A DNA stretch of 64,000 nt from Mesorhizobium sp. 113-3-3 (GCF_016756495.1 NZ_AP023243.1:1726001-1790000), one strand, 5' to 3'; positions 10,960 through 19,582 are shown, counted from the stretch's first letter. Numbers and translations: made by a program. Notes: a model not told the origin generated them from the letters alone.

Positions 10960-11709
10960 TCAGAGCACGCCGGCTTCGTTCTTGAGCTTGTCGACCAGTT
11001 CGGCGACGCTCTTGACCTTGACGCCCGCCTTGCGGCCGCCCGGCTCCTCGGTCTTGATGACCTTGAGGCGCGGCTTGACGTCGGCGCCGTAGTCGGCCGG
11101 GGTCTTTTCGTCGAGCTGCTTCTTCTTGGCCTTCATGATGTTGGGCAAAGAGGCATAGCGCGGCTGGTTGAGGCGAAGATCGGCGGTGATGATCGCCGGC
11201 ATCTTCAGTTCCACCGTCTGCAGGCCACCGTCGACTTCGCGCGTCACCTTGGCCTTGTCGCCGTCGAGGACGACCTTGGAGGCGAAGGTGCCTTGCGCCC
11301 AGCCGAGCAGGGCCGCCAGCATCTGGCCGGTCTGGTTGGAATCGTCGTCGATCGCCTGCTTGCCGAGAATGACGAGGCCGGGCTGTTCGGCATCGACCAC
11401 GCCCTTCAGCACCTTGGCGACGCCAAGCGGCTCGGTCTGCTCGTCGGTCTTGACCAGAATGGCGCGGTCGGCGCCCATGGCGAGCGCGGTGCGCAGGGTT
11501 TCCTGCGCCTGCTGCGGGCCGATCGAGACGACGATGATCTCTTCGGCCTTGCCGGCTTCCTTGAGCCGGATTGCCTCCTCCACCGCGATCTCGTCGAACG
11601 GGTTCATCGCCATCTTGACGTTGGCGAGTTCCACCGCTGAACCGTCGGCCTTCACGCGAACCTTGACGTTCGCATCCACAACCCGCTTCACGGGCACAAG
11701 GATCTTCAT
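10960..11709 (-). CDS. etfB: electron transfer flavoprotein subunit beta
   Basis: Beta subunit (249 residues) of ETF, binding the structural AMP. It starts [19 protein letters not shown] and contains [18 protein letters not shown] and the [24 protein letters not shown] motif characteristic of ETF-beta. First gene of the etfBA unit; the 235-base gap upstream should hold its promoter. Length and motif order are normal for the housekeeping protein. Confidence 0.95.
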   Translation of the reverse strand: MKILVPVKRVVDANVKVRVKADGSAVELANVKMAMNPFDEIAVEEAIRLKEAGKAEEIIVVSIGPQQAQETLRTALAMGADRAILVKTDEQTEPLGVAKVLKGVVDAEQPGLVILGKQAIDDDSNQTGQMLAALLGWAQGTFASKVVLDGDKAKVTREVDGGLQTVELKMPAIITADLRLNQPRYASLPNIMKAKKKQLDEKTPADYGADVKPRLKVIKTEEPGGRKAGVKVKSVAELVDKLKNEAGVL

Positions 11710-11793
11710 TTGCCTGTCACCTCTTCACGCTAGTTGGGCGCGCTATAACAGCTTGTGCCCCTTCTGAGTTGTCGAAAGCCGACATTCCTGACT

Positions 11794-11820
11794 GAATTCC
11801 GGCCAGACGGAATTCCGGCC
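11794..11820. repeat. short direct repeat upstream of etfB
   Basis: GAATTCCGGCC occurs at 11794-11804 and again at 11810-11820, 16 bases apart, and each copy contains the palindrome GAATTC. It is 85-110 bases before the etfB start, so it could be a tandem binding site, but I know of no protein that fits. No gene is visible in 11710-11944. Confidence 0.4.
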
Positions 11821-11944
11821 GGATGGAAATTCTGGTCTTTGACCGTCTTGCACTGCTCCTTAACAGCCCTGGGGCTCGGACGGAGACGTTTCCGTAGTTG
11901 CGGCAACTCTTGACGTCAATACGCCGAAAGCCGCTCAAATCGGT

Positions 11945-12745
11945 TCAGTTCGAGCCAGAAGGGCTTCCTCGGCCCCAGCGCGTCGTTGTGGCCGGCGGTT
12001 CGGGCGCCGCTGGCTTAGCAGCAGCTGGCGGCTGGTCGGGAGCGGGAGCCACGGTGTCCTCGTCGGCGCCGGCAAAAAGCGGCACGCCGCGGCTGCGCAG
12101 CACCAGCACCAGCACCGCACCGGCAATGATGCCGCCAATATGGCAGGCCCAGGAAATCTGGTCCTCGCCGGCGGCGGCGAACATGACGACCTGGAACAGC
12201 ACCCACAGGACGAGCGGGATGAAGGCCGGAATGCGCAGCGGGATGCGGGCAAAGGCCAGCACCCAGACCTTCACCCTGGGATAAAGGATCAGATAGGCGA
12301 CGACCACGCCGGCGATGGCGCCGGAGGCGCCGATCAGCGGCACCTGCGAATCCCAGGCGACAAGTCCCTGGAAGGCGGCGCCGGCGATGGCGCACAGGAG
12401 ATAGAAGATCAGGTAGCGGACGTGGCCGAGCGCGTCCTCGACATTGTCGCCGAACACCCACAGGAACAGCATGTTGCCGCCAAGGTGGAAGATGTCGGCA
12501 TGCAGGAAGGAATAGGTGAGGTAGCTCAGGCTTTCCGGAATGATGATGAACCGAGGATCAAGCTCGGCGGTGTTGTGCACCACGGACGGGATAAAGCCGA
12601 GGCCAAGCACGGCGGCATTGGTGAAGTTCTCGCCGCCGAGTGCGGTGGCGCAATAGACCAGCGCGTTGACCACGATCAGGCCGATCGTCACATATTGCAG
12701 GCGGATGTGGCGCAGCCTGTTTGTGTCGTAAAGCGGGATGAACAT
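11945..12745 (-). CDS. rhomboid family intramembrane serine protease
   Basis: Polytopic membrane protein of 266 residues with six to seven helices. The catalytic serine lies in GASGAIAG, the partner His in the later helix WACHIGGIIAG, and the HLGGNMLFLWVFGDNVED loop before them is a rhomboid hallmark. Rhomboids cut transmembrane segments of other proteins within the bilayer. The C-terminal 40 residues are proline/alanine-rich and end GRGSPSGSN, probably a flexible cytoplasmic tail. The downstream etfB gene is 235 bases away and probably separate; the upstream adenosyltransferase gene is 33 bases away on the same strand. Natural substrate unknown. Confidence 0.9.
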   Translation of the reverse strand: MFIPLYDTNRLRHIRLQYVTIGLIVVNALVYCATALGGENFTNAAVLGLGFIPSVVHNTAELDPRFIIIPESLSYLTYSFLHADIFHLGGNMLFLWVFGDNVEDALGHVRYLIFYLLCAIAGAAFQGLVAWDSQVPLIGASGAIAGVVVAYLILYPRVKVWVLAFARIPLRIPAFIPLVLWVLFQVVMFAAAGEDQISWACHIGGIIAGAVLVLVLRSRGVPLFAGADEDTVAPAPDQPPAAAKPAAPEPPATTTRWGRGSPSGSN

Positions 12746-12778
12746 GCGTGCCTGGTCCCCTCCCGCGTTTCGATCCGT

Positions 12779-13360
12779 TCAGCGGTTCTTGCCGGGAACC
12801 CATAGCACGTCGGCATTTCCGTTGTCATTGACCGCCCGGGCGGCGACAAACAGGAAATCCGAGACCCGGTTGATGTATTTCAACCCGTCCCGATTGACGT
12901 GTTCGCCCGGGTCCTGGGCCAGCGCCACCATCAGCCGTTCGGCCCGCCGCGCCACCGTGCGGGCCAGATGAAGTGCTGCCGCCGCCGGCGTGCCGCCGTT
13001 GAGGACGAAGGATTTGAGCGGCTGGAGATCCTTGTTGAGGAGATCGATGTCCTTCTCGACACGGTCGGTCTGCGCGGCAACGATGCGCAAGGGCTCGTAG
13101 CCAAGCGGCTTGCCGTCATCGGGCACGGCAAGGTCGGCGCCGAGGTCGAAGAGATCGTTCTGGATGCGCGACAGCATGGCATCGATCGCCGGGTGGCTGG
13201 CCGCCGTGTGCACGCGCGCCATGCCGATGCAGGCATTGGCCTCGTCGACCGTGCCGTAGGCGTCCACGCGCAGGTCGGATTTCAGCCGCCGCTCACCGGT
13301 GCCGAGACCCGTCGTGCCGTCATCGCCGGTGCGGGTGTAGATCTTGTTGAGTTTGACCAC
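12779..13360 (-). CDS. cob(I)alamin adenosyltransferase, PduO type
   Basis: Transfers the adenosyl group of ATP to cob(I)alamin or cobyrinic acid diamide, giving the coenzyme B12 used for example by methylmalonyl-CoA mutase. 193 residues. The N-terminal ATP-binding motif KIYTRTGDDGTTGLGTG is at about 5-21; DAYGTVDEANACIG follows, then FVLNGGTPAAAALHLARTVARRAER, the family signature with the Arg pair of the active site, and NRDGLKYINRVSDFLFVAAR. Length and motif order fit a complete enzyme. Genes in this cluster point to fatty-acid or propionate metabolism, which fits a B12 supply role. Confidence 0.93.
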   Translation of the reverse strand: MVKLNKIYTRTGDDGTTGLGTGERRLKSDLRVDAYGTVDEANACIGMARVHTAASHPAIDAMLSRIQNDLFDLGADLAVPDDGKPLGYEPLRIVAAQTDRVEKDIDLLNKDLQPLKSFVLNGGTPAAAALHLARTVARRAERLMVALAQDPGEHVNRDGLKYINRVSDFLFVAARAVNDNGNADVLWVPGKNR

Positions 13361-13384
13361 GTTGCCTCCCCGCTGCCGATATCC

Positions 13385-13576
13385 TCACTTGCGGGTGAAA
13401 TACACGGCCAGAAGGATCAGCACCAGCGCGACCGCCTGCAGCATGACGCGTGCCTGCATCAGCTTGTTCGAAGTGACGCCGGAACCGCCGCGCATCATAT
13501 TGACGAGGCCTCGGATCAGGACGATCACCACCGCGGCCATGACCAGAATGGCGAGGATGTTGAAGACGGTTGCCAT
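13385..13576 (-). CDS. small HIG1-domain (twin-transmembrane) protein
   Basis: A 63-residue protein with two hydrophobic helices (about 4-23 and 43-60) joined by a basic loop with LMQARVMLQ, the pattern of the HIG_1_N (hypoxia-induced protein) domain. In mitochondria and some alphaproteobacteria HIG1-type proteins associate with cytochrome c oxidase. It sits immediately upstream of the cobalamin adenosyltransferase and in line with etfBA, which fits a respiratory role, but the function here is inferred. The ATG lies after the SDR gene with a 25-base gap. Confidence 0.75.
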   Translation of the reverse strand: MATVFNILAILVMAAVVIVLIRGLVNMMRGGSGVTSNKLMQARVMLQAVALVLILLAVYFTRK

Positions 13577-13601
13577 TGTAGCGTTTCCAGTTGTTTCGCG
13601 T

Positions 13602-14477
13602 TCAGGCGCGTTTGGCCATCAGGCGGTAGAGCATCGAAGCCGGCAGGATACGTTTGAGCGCCGTGCCGATTTTAGCCGGCACTGTTACCACATAGTGCGG
13701 GCGCGGGCGCCGCGACAGAAGGGCATGGCGCAGAACCTTGTGGACCACTTCCGGCCCGGGCTTCAGCGCCGATTGGCTGCCGCCGGCGCGCAGCCGCTCC
13801 AGCTGCGCGGCATAGTCCGCGCGGTGCACGGAATTCTCGATGTCGATGTTCTTCAGGAACCAGGGCAGGCCGTTGCTGGCGATCTTCGACTTCACCGGTC
13901 CAGGCTCGATCAGCGAGACATGGACGCCGCTGCCTTCCAGTTCCTGGCGCTGGCAGAGCATGAGCGCCTCGAGCGCGTGTTTGGATGCCGAATAGGCGCC
14001 GCGAAAGCGCACCGGTACGAGGCCGAGGATCGACGAGCAATGGACGAGACGGCCATGGCCCTGGCGGCGCATCACCGGCACGAGACGGCGGGTCAGATCG
14101 TGCCAGCCGAAGAAATTGACCTCGAACTGCTCCTTGAGCGCGGCAACCGACAGATCCTCGACCGCGCCGGCCTGGGCGTATGCGCCGTTGTTGAACAGGG
14201 CATCGAGCCGGCCGCCGGTGCGCTCGAGCATCGCCGTCACCAGGGCGGCAATGGAGTCCGGTTCGCTGTAATCGAGGTAAAAGGCCTCGATGCCGTCCGC
14301 TTCGAGGGCGGCGATGTCCTCGGGTTTTCGGGCCGTTGCAAAGACCCGCCAGCCTTCCGCCTTGAGTGCCCGCGCGCAATATGCACCTATGCCGGACGAG
14401 GCGCCGGTGACGATGATGGTGCGCAACTGCTGCGCCGTCGGACTCGTGGTTTCGCCAAGGGTTGCCATTTGCCGCAT
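13602..14477 (-). CDS. SDR family NAD(P)-dependent oxidoreductase
   Basis: Classical short-chain dehydrogenase/reductase of 291 residues. The cofactor motif TGASSGIG is at about 24-31, the NxxA-like strand reads NNGAYAQ, catalytic Ser is in HCSSILG, and YSASK supplies the Tyr and Lys. The substrate is unknown. An alternative ATG at 14468 (three codons later) has better spacing to GGGAAG and may be the true start. Divergent from the YihY gene, with about 50 bases between them for both promoters. Confidence 0.88.
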   Translation of the reverse strand: MRQMATLGETTSPTAQQLRTIIVTGASSGIGAYCARALKAEGWRVFATARKPEDIAALEADGIEAFYLDYSEPDSIAALVTAMLERTGGRLDALFNNGAYAQAGAVEDLSVAALKEQFEVNFFGWHDLTRRLVPVMRRQGHGRLVHCSSILGLVPVRFRGAYSASKHALEALMLCQRQELEGSGVHVSLIEPGPVKSKIASNGLPWFLKNIDIENSVHRADYAAQLERLRAGGSQSALKPGPEVVHKVLRHALLSRRPRPHYVVTVPAKIGTALKRILPASMLYRLMAKRA

Positions 14478-14526
14478 TCACTTCCCATATTCGCGGCGTC
14501 GAGACAATCGAAGGGAACGCGGGTTC

Positions 14527-15378
14527 TTGCTGCGGAATATTGTCGCTCTGCGCCGCGTGCTCTACGACGCGCTCGGCCATTTCAACACCGATGATGGCTG
14601 GGCGATGGCCAGCCATCTGGCGATCACGTCGCTGATGGCGCTGTTTCCGTTCCTGATCTTCGCCACCACGCTGGGCAGCTTCCTCGGCGCCCAGGCCTTT
14701 GCCGACACGGCCGTGCATCTGGTGTTCGACACTTGGCCGGACCAGATCGCCAAGCCGATCGCGCATGAGGTGCTCAACGTGCTGACCGTCCGGCGCACCG
14801 ATTTGTTGACCTATGGCGTGCTGCTTGCCGCCTACTTTGCCTCGAACGGCATCGAGGCGCTGCGCACCTCGCTCAACCGCGCCTATCGCGTAACCGAGAC
14901 GCGCGGCATCATCTATCGCCGGGTGCAGAGCATCTTCTTCGTGCTGATCGCGACGGCCGGCTTCCTGGCGATCAGCGTGCTCCTGGTTTTCGCGCCGTTG
15001 CTGGCGCGGCTGGCGGAAGCGCATTTCGAATGGATAAAGCCCTATACCGGCACGATCACGCTGTGGCGCTACGTCATTGCCTCAGCCGTCATCATCGGCG
15101 GGCTGTTTGCCGTGCATTACTGGCTGCCGGCCGGCAAGCGCCGCTTCGTCTCGCTGGTGCCGGGCATCGTCTTCACGCTGGCCGCATGGCTTATCGGCTC
15201 GACGATGTTCGCTACCTATCTCGACCATTTCTCGTCCTATGTGACGACCTATGCCGGTCTCGCCTCGATCATGATCGCGGTGGTCTTCCTCTACATCGTC
15301 TCGGCGATCTTCATCCTCGGCGGCGAGCTCAATGCCGCCATCAGCCGCTATCTGGAGGCGCGGGCGAGGGTCGGATGA
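14527..15378 (+). CDS. YihY/BrkB family inner-membrane protein
   Basis: About 283 residues with six hydrophobic helices, the normal size for YihY/UPF0761 (formerly linked, probably wrongly, to RNase BN). Family landmarks are DGWAMASHLAITSLMALFPFLIF at the start, FASNGIEALRTSLNRAY, and the C-terminal SAIFILGGELNAAISR. No ATG is available at the family's usual start. I propose the TTG at 14527, preceded by AAGGGA at about 10 bases; the open frame extends further upstream without similarity. Function is not established; transport across the inner membrane is suspected. Confidence 0.82.
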   Translation: MLRNIVALRRVLYDALGHFNTDDGWAMASHLAITSLMALFPFLIFATTLGSFLGAQAFADTAVHLVFDTWPDQIAKPIAHEVLNVLTVRRTDLLTYGVLLAAYFASNGIEALRTSLNRAYRVTETRGIIYRRVQSIFFVLIATAGFLAISVLLVFAPLLARLAEAHFEWIKPYTGTITLWRYVIASAVIIGGLFAVHYWLPAGKRRFVSLVPGIVFTLAAWLIGSTMFATYLDHFSSYVTTYAGLASIMIAVVFLYIVSAIFILGGELNAAISRYLEARARVG

Positions 15379-15450
15379 GGAAAGGAAGAACTGGAGAATT
15401 GGAGAATTAAAGAACTGAAGACGAGATACACAGCGCCAAATACGGCTGCT

Positions 15451-15498
15451 TTCCTCAGTTCCTCAGTTCCTCAGTTCCTCAGTTCCTCAGTTCCTCAG
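15451..15498. repeat. 8-base tandem repeat (TTCCTCAG, six copies)
   Basis: Six head-to-tail copies of TTCCTCAG followed by a partial copy. It lies between two convergent genes, and the stop codon of the minus-strand DMT transporter (15487-15489) falls inside it. A purine-rich stretch about 35-70 bases to the left (15380-15420, with GAACTG and GGAGAA) is partly complementary, so the region could form a long imperfect hairpin and end transcription from both sides. Copy number in such runs usually varies between strains. Confidence 0.85.
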
Positions 15499-16401
15499 TT
15501 CTCCTGCTCTCTTCAAACCCTCAGCTCTCCCCTTGCCCTGCCGCGCCGTCGCCAGGCCGACGCCGAAGGTGGTGATCGCCATGCCGACGATCTGCAGCGC
15601 GTTGAGCTGTTCGTTGAACAGCGCCCAGGCGATGATGGCCGTCACCGCCGGCACCAGGTAGAACAGCGAGGCGACTTTCGACATTTCGCCGTCGCGGATC
15701 ATCACCATCAAGAGGAAGATGGCGCCGAGCGACAGCACCAGCACCAGCCAGGCCATGGCGAAGATCAGTTCGCCGTTGATGATGACGGTGTGCGTTTCGA
15801 AAGCGAGCGCGGCCAGGATCATCAGCGAGGCGCCGCCGACATATTGCCACATGGTCGCCGCCACGAGGTCGCCGCCGGACGCAAAGCGCTTTTGCCAGAT
15901 GGTGCCGGCGCTCATGCCGAGCACCGAGACCAGTGAGGCGGTCAGCGTCGCCGCCGTTACGCCGCCGCCGAGCGCGCCGAGCTTCGGCCACAGCACGATG
16001 ACGATGCCGATCAGGCCGATGCCAAGGCCAAGCCAATGGCGCGGCAGGATGGCCTCGCCCAGGAACTTGCCGGCCAGTACGGCGGTGATCAGCGGCTGCA
16101 GGCCGACGATCAGGGCCGAAAACCCGGCCGGCATGCCCCTGTGGATGGCCCAGAAGACGGCGCCGAGATAGACGCCATGCATCAGCACGCCGGCGCCGGT
16201 GGCGTGCAGCGCCTCCTTGCGTGTGGCGCGTTTCGAACCCAGGACGGGCATCAGGGCAGCCAGCAGGATGGCCGCTATGACGAAACGGGCGGCAAGGAAG
16301 GTGAACGGCTCCGCCCATGGCATGGCGTAGCGCGCGCCGATAAAGCCGGTCGCCCACAGGACGACGAAGGTGGCCGGGATGAACCGCTTGATGCTGTGCA
16401 T
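15487..16401 (-). CDS. EamA/DMT family transporter
   Basis: Inner-membrane protein of 304 residues with ten hydrophobic helices arranged as two five-helix EamA repeats. The first begins FVVLWATGFIGARYAMPWAEPFTFLAARF; the second contains the SLVSVLGMSAGTIWQKRF and ALFNEQLNALQIVGMAITTFGV segments. Members export amino acids or other metabolites; the substrate is not deducible. I chose the ATG at 16401, which places the first helix at residue 7; the open frame continues 49 codons upstream without membrane character. The last codons lie in the TTCCTCAG tandem repeat, so the C-terminal residues may differ between strains. Confidence 0.88.
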   Translation of the reverse strand: MHSIKRFIPATFVVLWATGFIGARYAMPWAEPFTFLAARFVIAAILLAALMPVLGSKRATRKEALHATGAGVLMHGVYLGAVFWAIHRGMPAGFSALIVGLQPLITAVLAGKFLGEAILPRHWLGLGIGLIGIVIVLWPKLGALGGGVTAATLTASLVSVLGMSAGTIWQKRFASGGDLVAATMWQYVGGASLMILAALAFETHTVIINGELIFAMAWLVLVLSLGAIFLLMVMIRDGEMSKVASLFYLVPAVTAIIAWALFNEQLNALQIVGMAITTFGVGLATARQGKGRAEGLKRAGELRN

Positions 16402-16553
16402 TTTCGGGAGATCGCCGTGCTGGTGAGAAATTGACCGTGGCGCTGCTGTAATCCCGTTCGATCCGGCGCGCAAAACGAAACGATTGATCCATGCATCACG
16501 GGAATTCAACCGGCGGTGCCCCGACACACGCTTCCCAGAGGCCTTCACCAGGC

Positions 16554-17426
16554 TTAGAGACCGACCATCCGCCTGATATCGTCAGGTGACGCGCCGGCCC
16601 CGCGCAATTTGGCAAGGCCGGTGTCGCCAAGGCTCTTCGACAGCTTTCGCCCGTCCGGGCCGAGGATGAGCCGATGGTGAAAATAGACGGGTTGCGGCAG
16701 CCCGAGCAATTCCTGCAGCAGGCGCTGCACGCTGGTCGCGAAAAACAGGTCCTGCCCGCGCACGACATGGCTGACGCCTTGCAGGGCATCGTCGACAATG
16801 ACGGCGAGGTGGTAGCTGGTCGGGATGTCGCGGCGCGCCACGATCACGTCGCCCCAGTCCTGTGGGCGGGCCTCCACCGAGCGGGTCGCCGACAGCGATT
16901 CATCGGTGAATTCGGTCCATGCGAGATCGCCGACGCGCGCGACAGCGGCATCGACATCAAGCCGCCAGGCGAAGGGTTCGTTGTCGGCGATGCGGCGTTT
17001 GCGCTCGTTCGGGGCCAATGCCTTTTCGATCGGGGGATATAACGGCACGCCGTCAGGGTCGCGCGGCCAGTCGCGCCCGCGCTTTTCGCTGTCGGCGATG
17101 AAGGCACGGATGTCGCCCCGGCTCATGAAGGCGGGATAGACGAGATCCTCCTGGATCAGCCGGTCGAGCACCGCCTGATACTGCGCGAAATGCTCGGATT
17201 GGCGGCGCACCGGCTTTTCCCAGGCAAGGCCCAGCCATTTCAGGTCGGCAAGCACGCCCGCCTCGAATTGCGGCGTGCAGCGCGTTGTGTCGATATCCTC
17301 GATGCGCAGCAGCAGGCGGCCGTCATGGGCCTCGGCGAGCCTCTGGTTGAGAAGCGCCGAATAGGCGTGGCCAAGATGCAGTTCGCCGTTGGGGCTGGGC
17401 GCGAAGCGGAATGTCAGGAGCGTCAT
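16554..17426 (-). CDS. gluQ: glutamyl-Q tRNA(Asp) synthetase
   Basis: Attaches glutamate to the queuosine base in the anticodon of tRNA(Asp). The 290-residue protein is a truncated GluRS: catalytic core present, anticodon-binding domain absent. It has HLGH (17-20), RIEDIDTTRC (41-50), and the ATP-binding KLSKS near the C-terminus. The zinc-binding cysteines of the E. coli homologue are missing: the corresponding stretch reads YPAFMSRGDI (97-106), with Ala and Met in place of Cys. It is divergent from the DNA glycosylase gene with 75 bases between them. Confidence 0.92.
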   Translation of the reverse strand: MTLLTFRFAPSPNGELHLGHAYSALLNQRLAEAHDGRLLLRIEDIDTTRCTPQFEAGVLADLKWLGLAWEKPVRRQSEHFAQYQAVLDRLIQEDLVYPAFMSRGDIRAFIADSEKRGRDWPRDPDGVPLYPPIEKALAPNERKRRIADNEPFAWRLDVDAAVARVGDLAWTEFTDESLSATRSVEARPQDWGDVIVARRDIPTSYHLAVIVDDALQGVSHVVRGQDLFFATSVQRLLQELLGLPQPVYFHHRLILGPDGRKLSKSLGDTGLAKLRGAGASPDDIRRMVGL

Positions 17427-17501
17427 GTCTCAAGCGGCAATCGGGTTGTGCTGCGGTTTTGGCCGTTGCTACTTTGCTGCACATTCGCGGACAACGATAC
17501 C

Positions 17502-18143
17502 ATGCAACGCATCGCCACACTGGACGACATCGCCCGCGGGCTCGATGCGCTTTGCATCATCGACCCGCGCCTGGAAAAGGTGCGCGGCATGGCCGGCGAG
17601 GTGCCGCTCCGGCTCTCGGAGCCGGGGTTCAGGAGCCTGGCCTCGATCATCGTCTCGCAACAGGTGTCGCGGGCAAGCGCCGATGCCATCTTCGGCCGGT
17701 TGACGAAGCTGGTCGATCCGCTGACGCCGCAGGCGATCCTGGCCGCCGGCGAGGACATGTTTCGCGAGGCCGGCCTGTCGCGGCCCAAGCAGCGCGGGCT
17801 GATCGCAGTCGCCCAGGCCGTGGCCGACGGGCTCGACCTCCTTCATCTCTGTTCACTGGACGCGACCGAGGCGATCACGACGATGACGGCGGTGCCTGGC
17901 ATCGGCCCGTGGACAGCGGAAGTGTATCTTCTGTTTGCCGCCGGGCACCCCGACATTTTTCCCGCGCGCGACGTCGCGCTGCAGAGCGCGGTCGGCCATG
18001 CGCTCGGCATCGACCCGCGTCCGCCGGAGAAAACACTGATCGCTTTGGCCGAATCATGGAGCCCGTGGCGAGGTGTCGCATCGCGGCTTTTCTGGTCCTA
18101 TTATCGCGAAACCAGGGGCAGGGACGCAGCGCCGCCGTCCTGA
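17502..18143 (+). CDS. DNA-3-methyladenine glycosylase, AlkA/HhH-GPD family
   Basis: Excises alkylated bases at the start of base-excision repair. 213 residues from the ATG at 17502; upstream open frame is the shadow of gluQ. The HhH-GPD fold is shown by SLASIIVSQQVSRASADAIFGR, the hairpin VPGIGPWTAEVYLLFA, and the catalytic Asp in FPARDVALQ. It lacks the iron-sulfur cluster cysteines of MutY/Nth and the N-terminal domain of E. coli AlkA, as usual for the short alphaproteobacterial form. No Ada gene is nearby. Confidence 0.9.
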   Translation: MQRIATLDDIARGLDALCIIDPRLEKVRGMAGEVPLRLSEPGFRSLASIIVSQQVSRASADAIFGRLTKLVDPLTPQAILAAGEDMFREAGLSRPKQRGLIAVAQAVADGLDLLHLCSLDATEAITTMTAVPGIGPWTAEVYLLFAAGHPDIFPARDVALQSAVGHALGIDPRPPEKTLIALAESWSPWRGVASRLFWSYYRETRGRDAAPPS

Positions 18144-18271
18144 ATCCGCAAAAAAGCATAAAAATCGGGGATTTTTGTCGCTTTGGACAAGCGACAATCC
18201 GCTTCACATCCCTGTCATGTCGGGCTTACAGTATCCGTGCCGTTCGGGTCTAGAACCAAGGAGGTAAACAC

Positions 18272-18829
18272 GTGACGGTTGCCGTATCTCCGGATGGGCT
18301 TCCAGCACTGGTGCTGAATGCGGATTACCGTCCGCTCAGCTATTACCCCTTGTCGCTCTGGTCGTGGCAGGACGCCATCAAGGCGGTGTTCCTCGACCGG
18401 GTGAACATCGTCGCCGAATACGAGCATGCGGTGTCCTCGCCGACCTTCTCGATGAGGCTGCCGAGCGTGGTCAGCCTGAAGGCCTATGTGAAGCCGTCCA
18501 GGCACCCGGCCTTCACCCGCTTCAATGTGTTCCTGCGCGACCGCTTCCAGTGCCAATATTGCGGCACGCCCGACGACCTGACCTTCGACCACGTCATTCC
18601 CCGCCATCGCGGCGGTGCGACGACCTGGGAGAATGTCGTCGCCGCCTGTTCGCCCTGCAATCTGCGGAAAGGCGGCATGATGCCGGCACACGCCAAGATG
18701 TGGCCGCTGCAGAAGCCCTATCAGCCGACCGTGCATGATTTGCACAACAACGGCCGCCTGTTCCCGCCCAACCATCTGCACGAAAGCTGGATGGATTATC
18801 TCTATTGGGATGTCGAGTTGGAGCCATAG
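18272..18829 (+). CDS. HNH endonuclease family protein
   Basis: 185 residues with a GTG start behind a near-perfect AAGGAGG ribosome site (18258-18266 region). The HNH/zinc core is at about 90-130: CQYC, then FDHVIPRHRGG with the first His, then NVVAACSPCNLRKG with the Asn and a second Cys pair. The N-terminal half (VLNADYRPLSYYPLSLWSWQDAIKAVF) is well conserved in this alphaproteobacterial family, which occurs as a single chromosomal gene with no known restriction or phage partner. Its target and role are unknown. It could be a repair-related nuclease, since a DNA glycosylase gene precedes it. Confidence 0.88.
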   Translation: MTVAVSPDGLPALVLNADYRPLSYYPLSLWSWQDAIKAVFLDRVNIVAEYEHAVSSPTFSMRLPSVVSLKAYVKPSRHPAFTRFNVFLRDRFQCQYCGTPDDLTFDHVIPRHRGGATTWENVVAACSPCNLRKGGMMPAHAKMWPLQKPYQPTVHDLHNNGRLFPPNHLHESWMDYLYWDVELEP

Positions 18830-18949
18830 AGTCCGGCAGAAATCCGCCATTGCTGGCCGCCAGACGCAGCTTTCCGCGCTGCCGGCCTTAGCCGACCGAA
18901 GCCCTTGTGGGTAGTTGCGGCAGTTAACGGCTACGGCCGGCGTAGGCCG

Positions 18950-18984
18950 GTGCTCACGCACCTAAGTAAGCTCCGCTCGTCGAC
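18950..18984. repeat. intergenic repeat core, copy 1
   Basis: GGTGCTCACGCACC followed seven bases later by GCTCCGCT. The same arrangement (GGTGCTCACGTACC, AAAAGTAC, GCTCCGCT) lies at the centre of the long palindrome at 41980-42097. Here the flanks do not form the long palindrome, so this looks like a decayed or partial copy. It sits between the HNH gene and convergent dsbB; nothing else is visible in 18830-19063. Confidence 0.5.
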
Positions 18985-19063
18985 TGCGTCGACCCCGAAA
19001 TCCGCGCCATCCGACTTAGCCTGACGAATTTCTGGACGAACTCTGCGTCGCGCTGGTTCTGCT

Positions 19064-19582
19064 TCAGTCGCGAGCCAGCGCGCCGCGGAAGGCGACGGCG
19101 GCGAGGATCAGGCTGGCGATGGCATTCCAGCCGGCCAGCGACAGGCCCAGGATGCGCAAGGCCGCCTTGTCGCAGGAGGGCGGCACGAATTTGTCGAGCG
19201 CGTCGAGCACGCCCTTGCCGCCGGTGTCGACCGGGCCGGCACCCGCCGTGCAATCGGTCGGGCCGGCCCACCACTGCCATTCGACGCCGGAATGGTAGAC
19301 GCCGAGATAGAGGCCGTAGAGCATCAGGAGGCCGCCAATGCCCAGCAGGCCGCGCGTCAGCCAGGCCGGCGCGCGCAGCATCGACGCAATCACCGCCAGC
19401 ACCATCAGCGGCGCGCCGATGTAGTAGGGGGTGCGCTGCTCCAGGCAGAGATGGCAGGGGATGTAGCCGCCAATGTACTGGAAGCCGAGCGCCGAGCCGA
19501 CGGTCGCGGCCATGGCGACGGCGAGAAACAGCGCGGTCCGCGTCCGCTGGCGTCCGGTGTCGGCATTCATGGTGGCTGTCAT
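19064..19582 (-). CDS. disulfide bond formation protein B (DsbB family)
   Basis: Inner-membrane quinone-dependent oxidase that recharges periplasmic DsbA. 172 residues with four hydrophobic helices. The first cysteine pair is CHLC (CxxC) in GYIPCHLCLEQRTPYY, the second pair is in the later periplasmic loop (PTDC and PPSC), giving the four cysteines needed for electron relay to ubiquinone. The start gives a short N-terminal cytoplasmic tail before helix 1. No dsbA is in the window. It shares direction with the YqaA gene upstream. Confidence 0.92.
   Translation of the reverse strand: MTATMNADTGRQRTRTALFLAVAMAATVGSALGFQYIGGYIPCHLCLEQRTPYYIGAPLMVLAVIASMLRAPAWLTRGLLGIGGLLMLYGLYLGVYHSGVEWQWWAGPTDCTAGAGPVDTGGKGVLDALDKFVPPSCDKAALRILGLSLAGWNAIASLILAAVAFRGALARD

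Noticed and set aside
10010..11709. ETF genes as nitrogen-fixation fixBA
   Set aside because: No fixC/fixX or nif genes adjoin; hbd next to them fits the housekeeping ETF.
18272..18829. HNH gene as part of a restriction-modification or phage system
   Set aside because: No methyltransferase, integrase or terminase is nearby. The protein matches a stand-alone alphaproteobacterial family.
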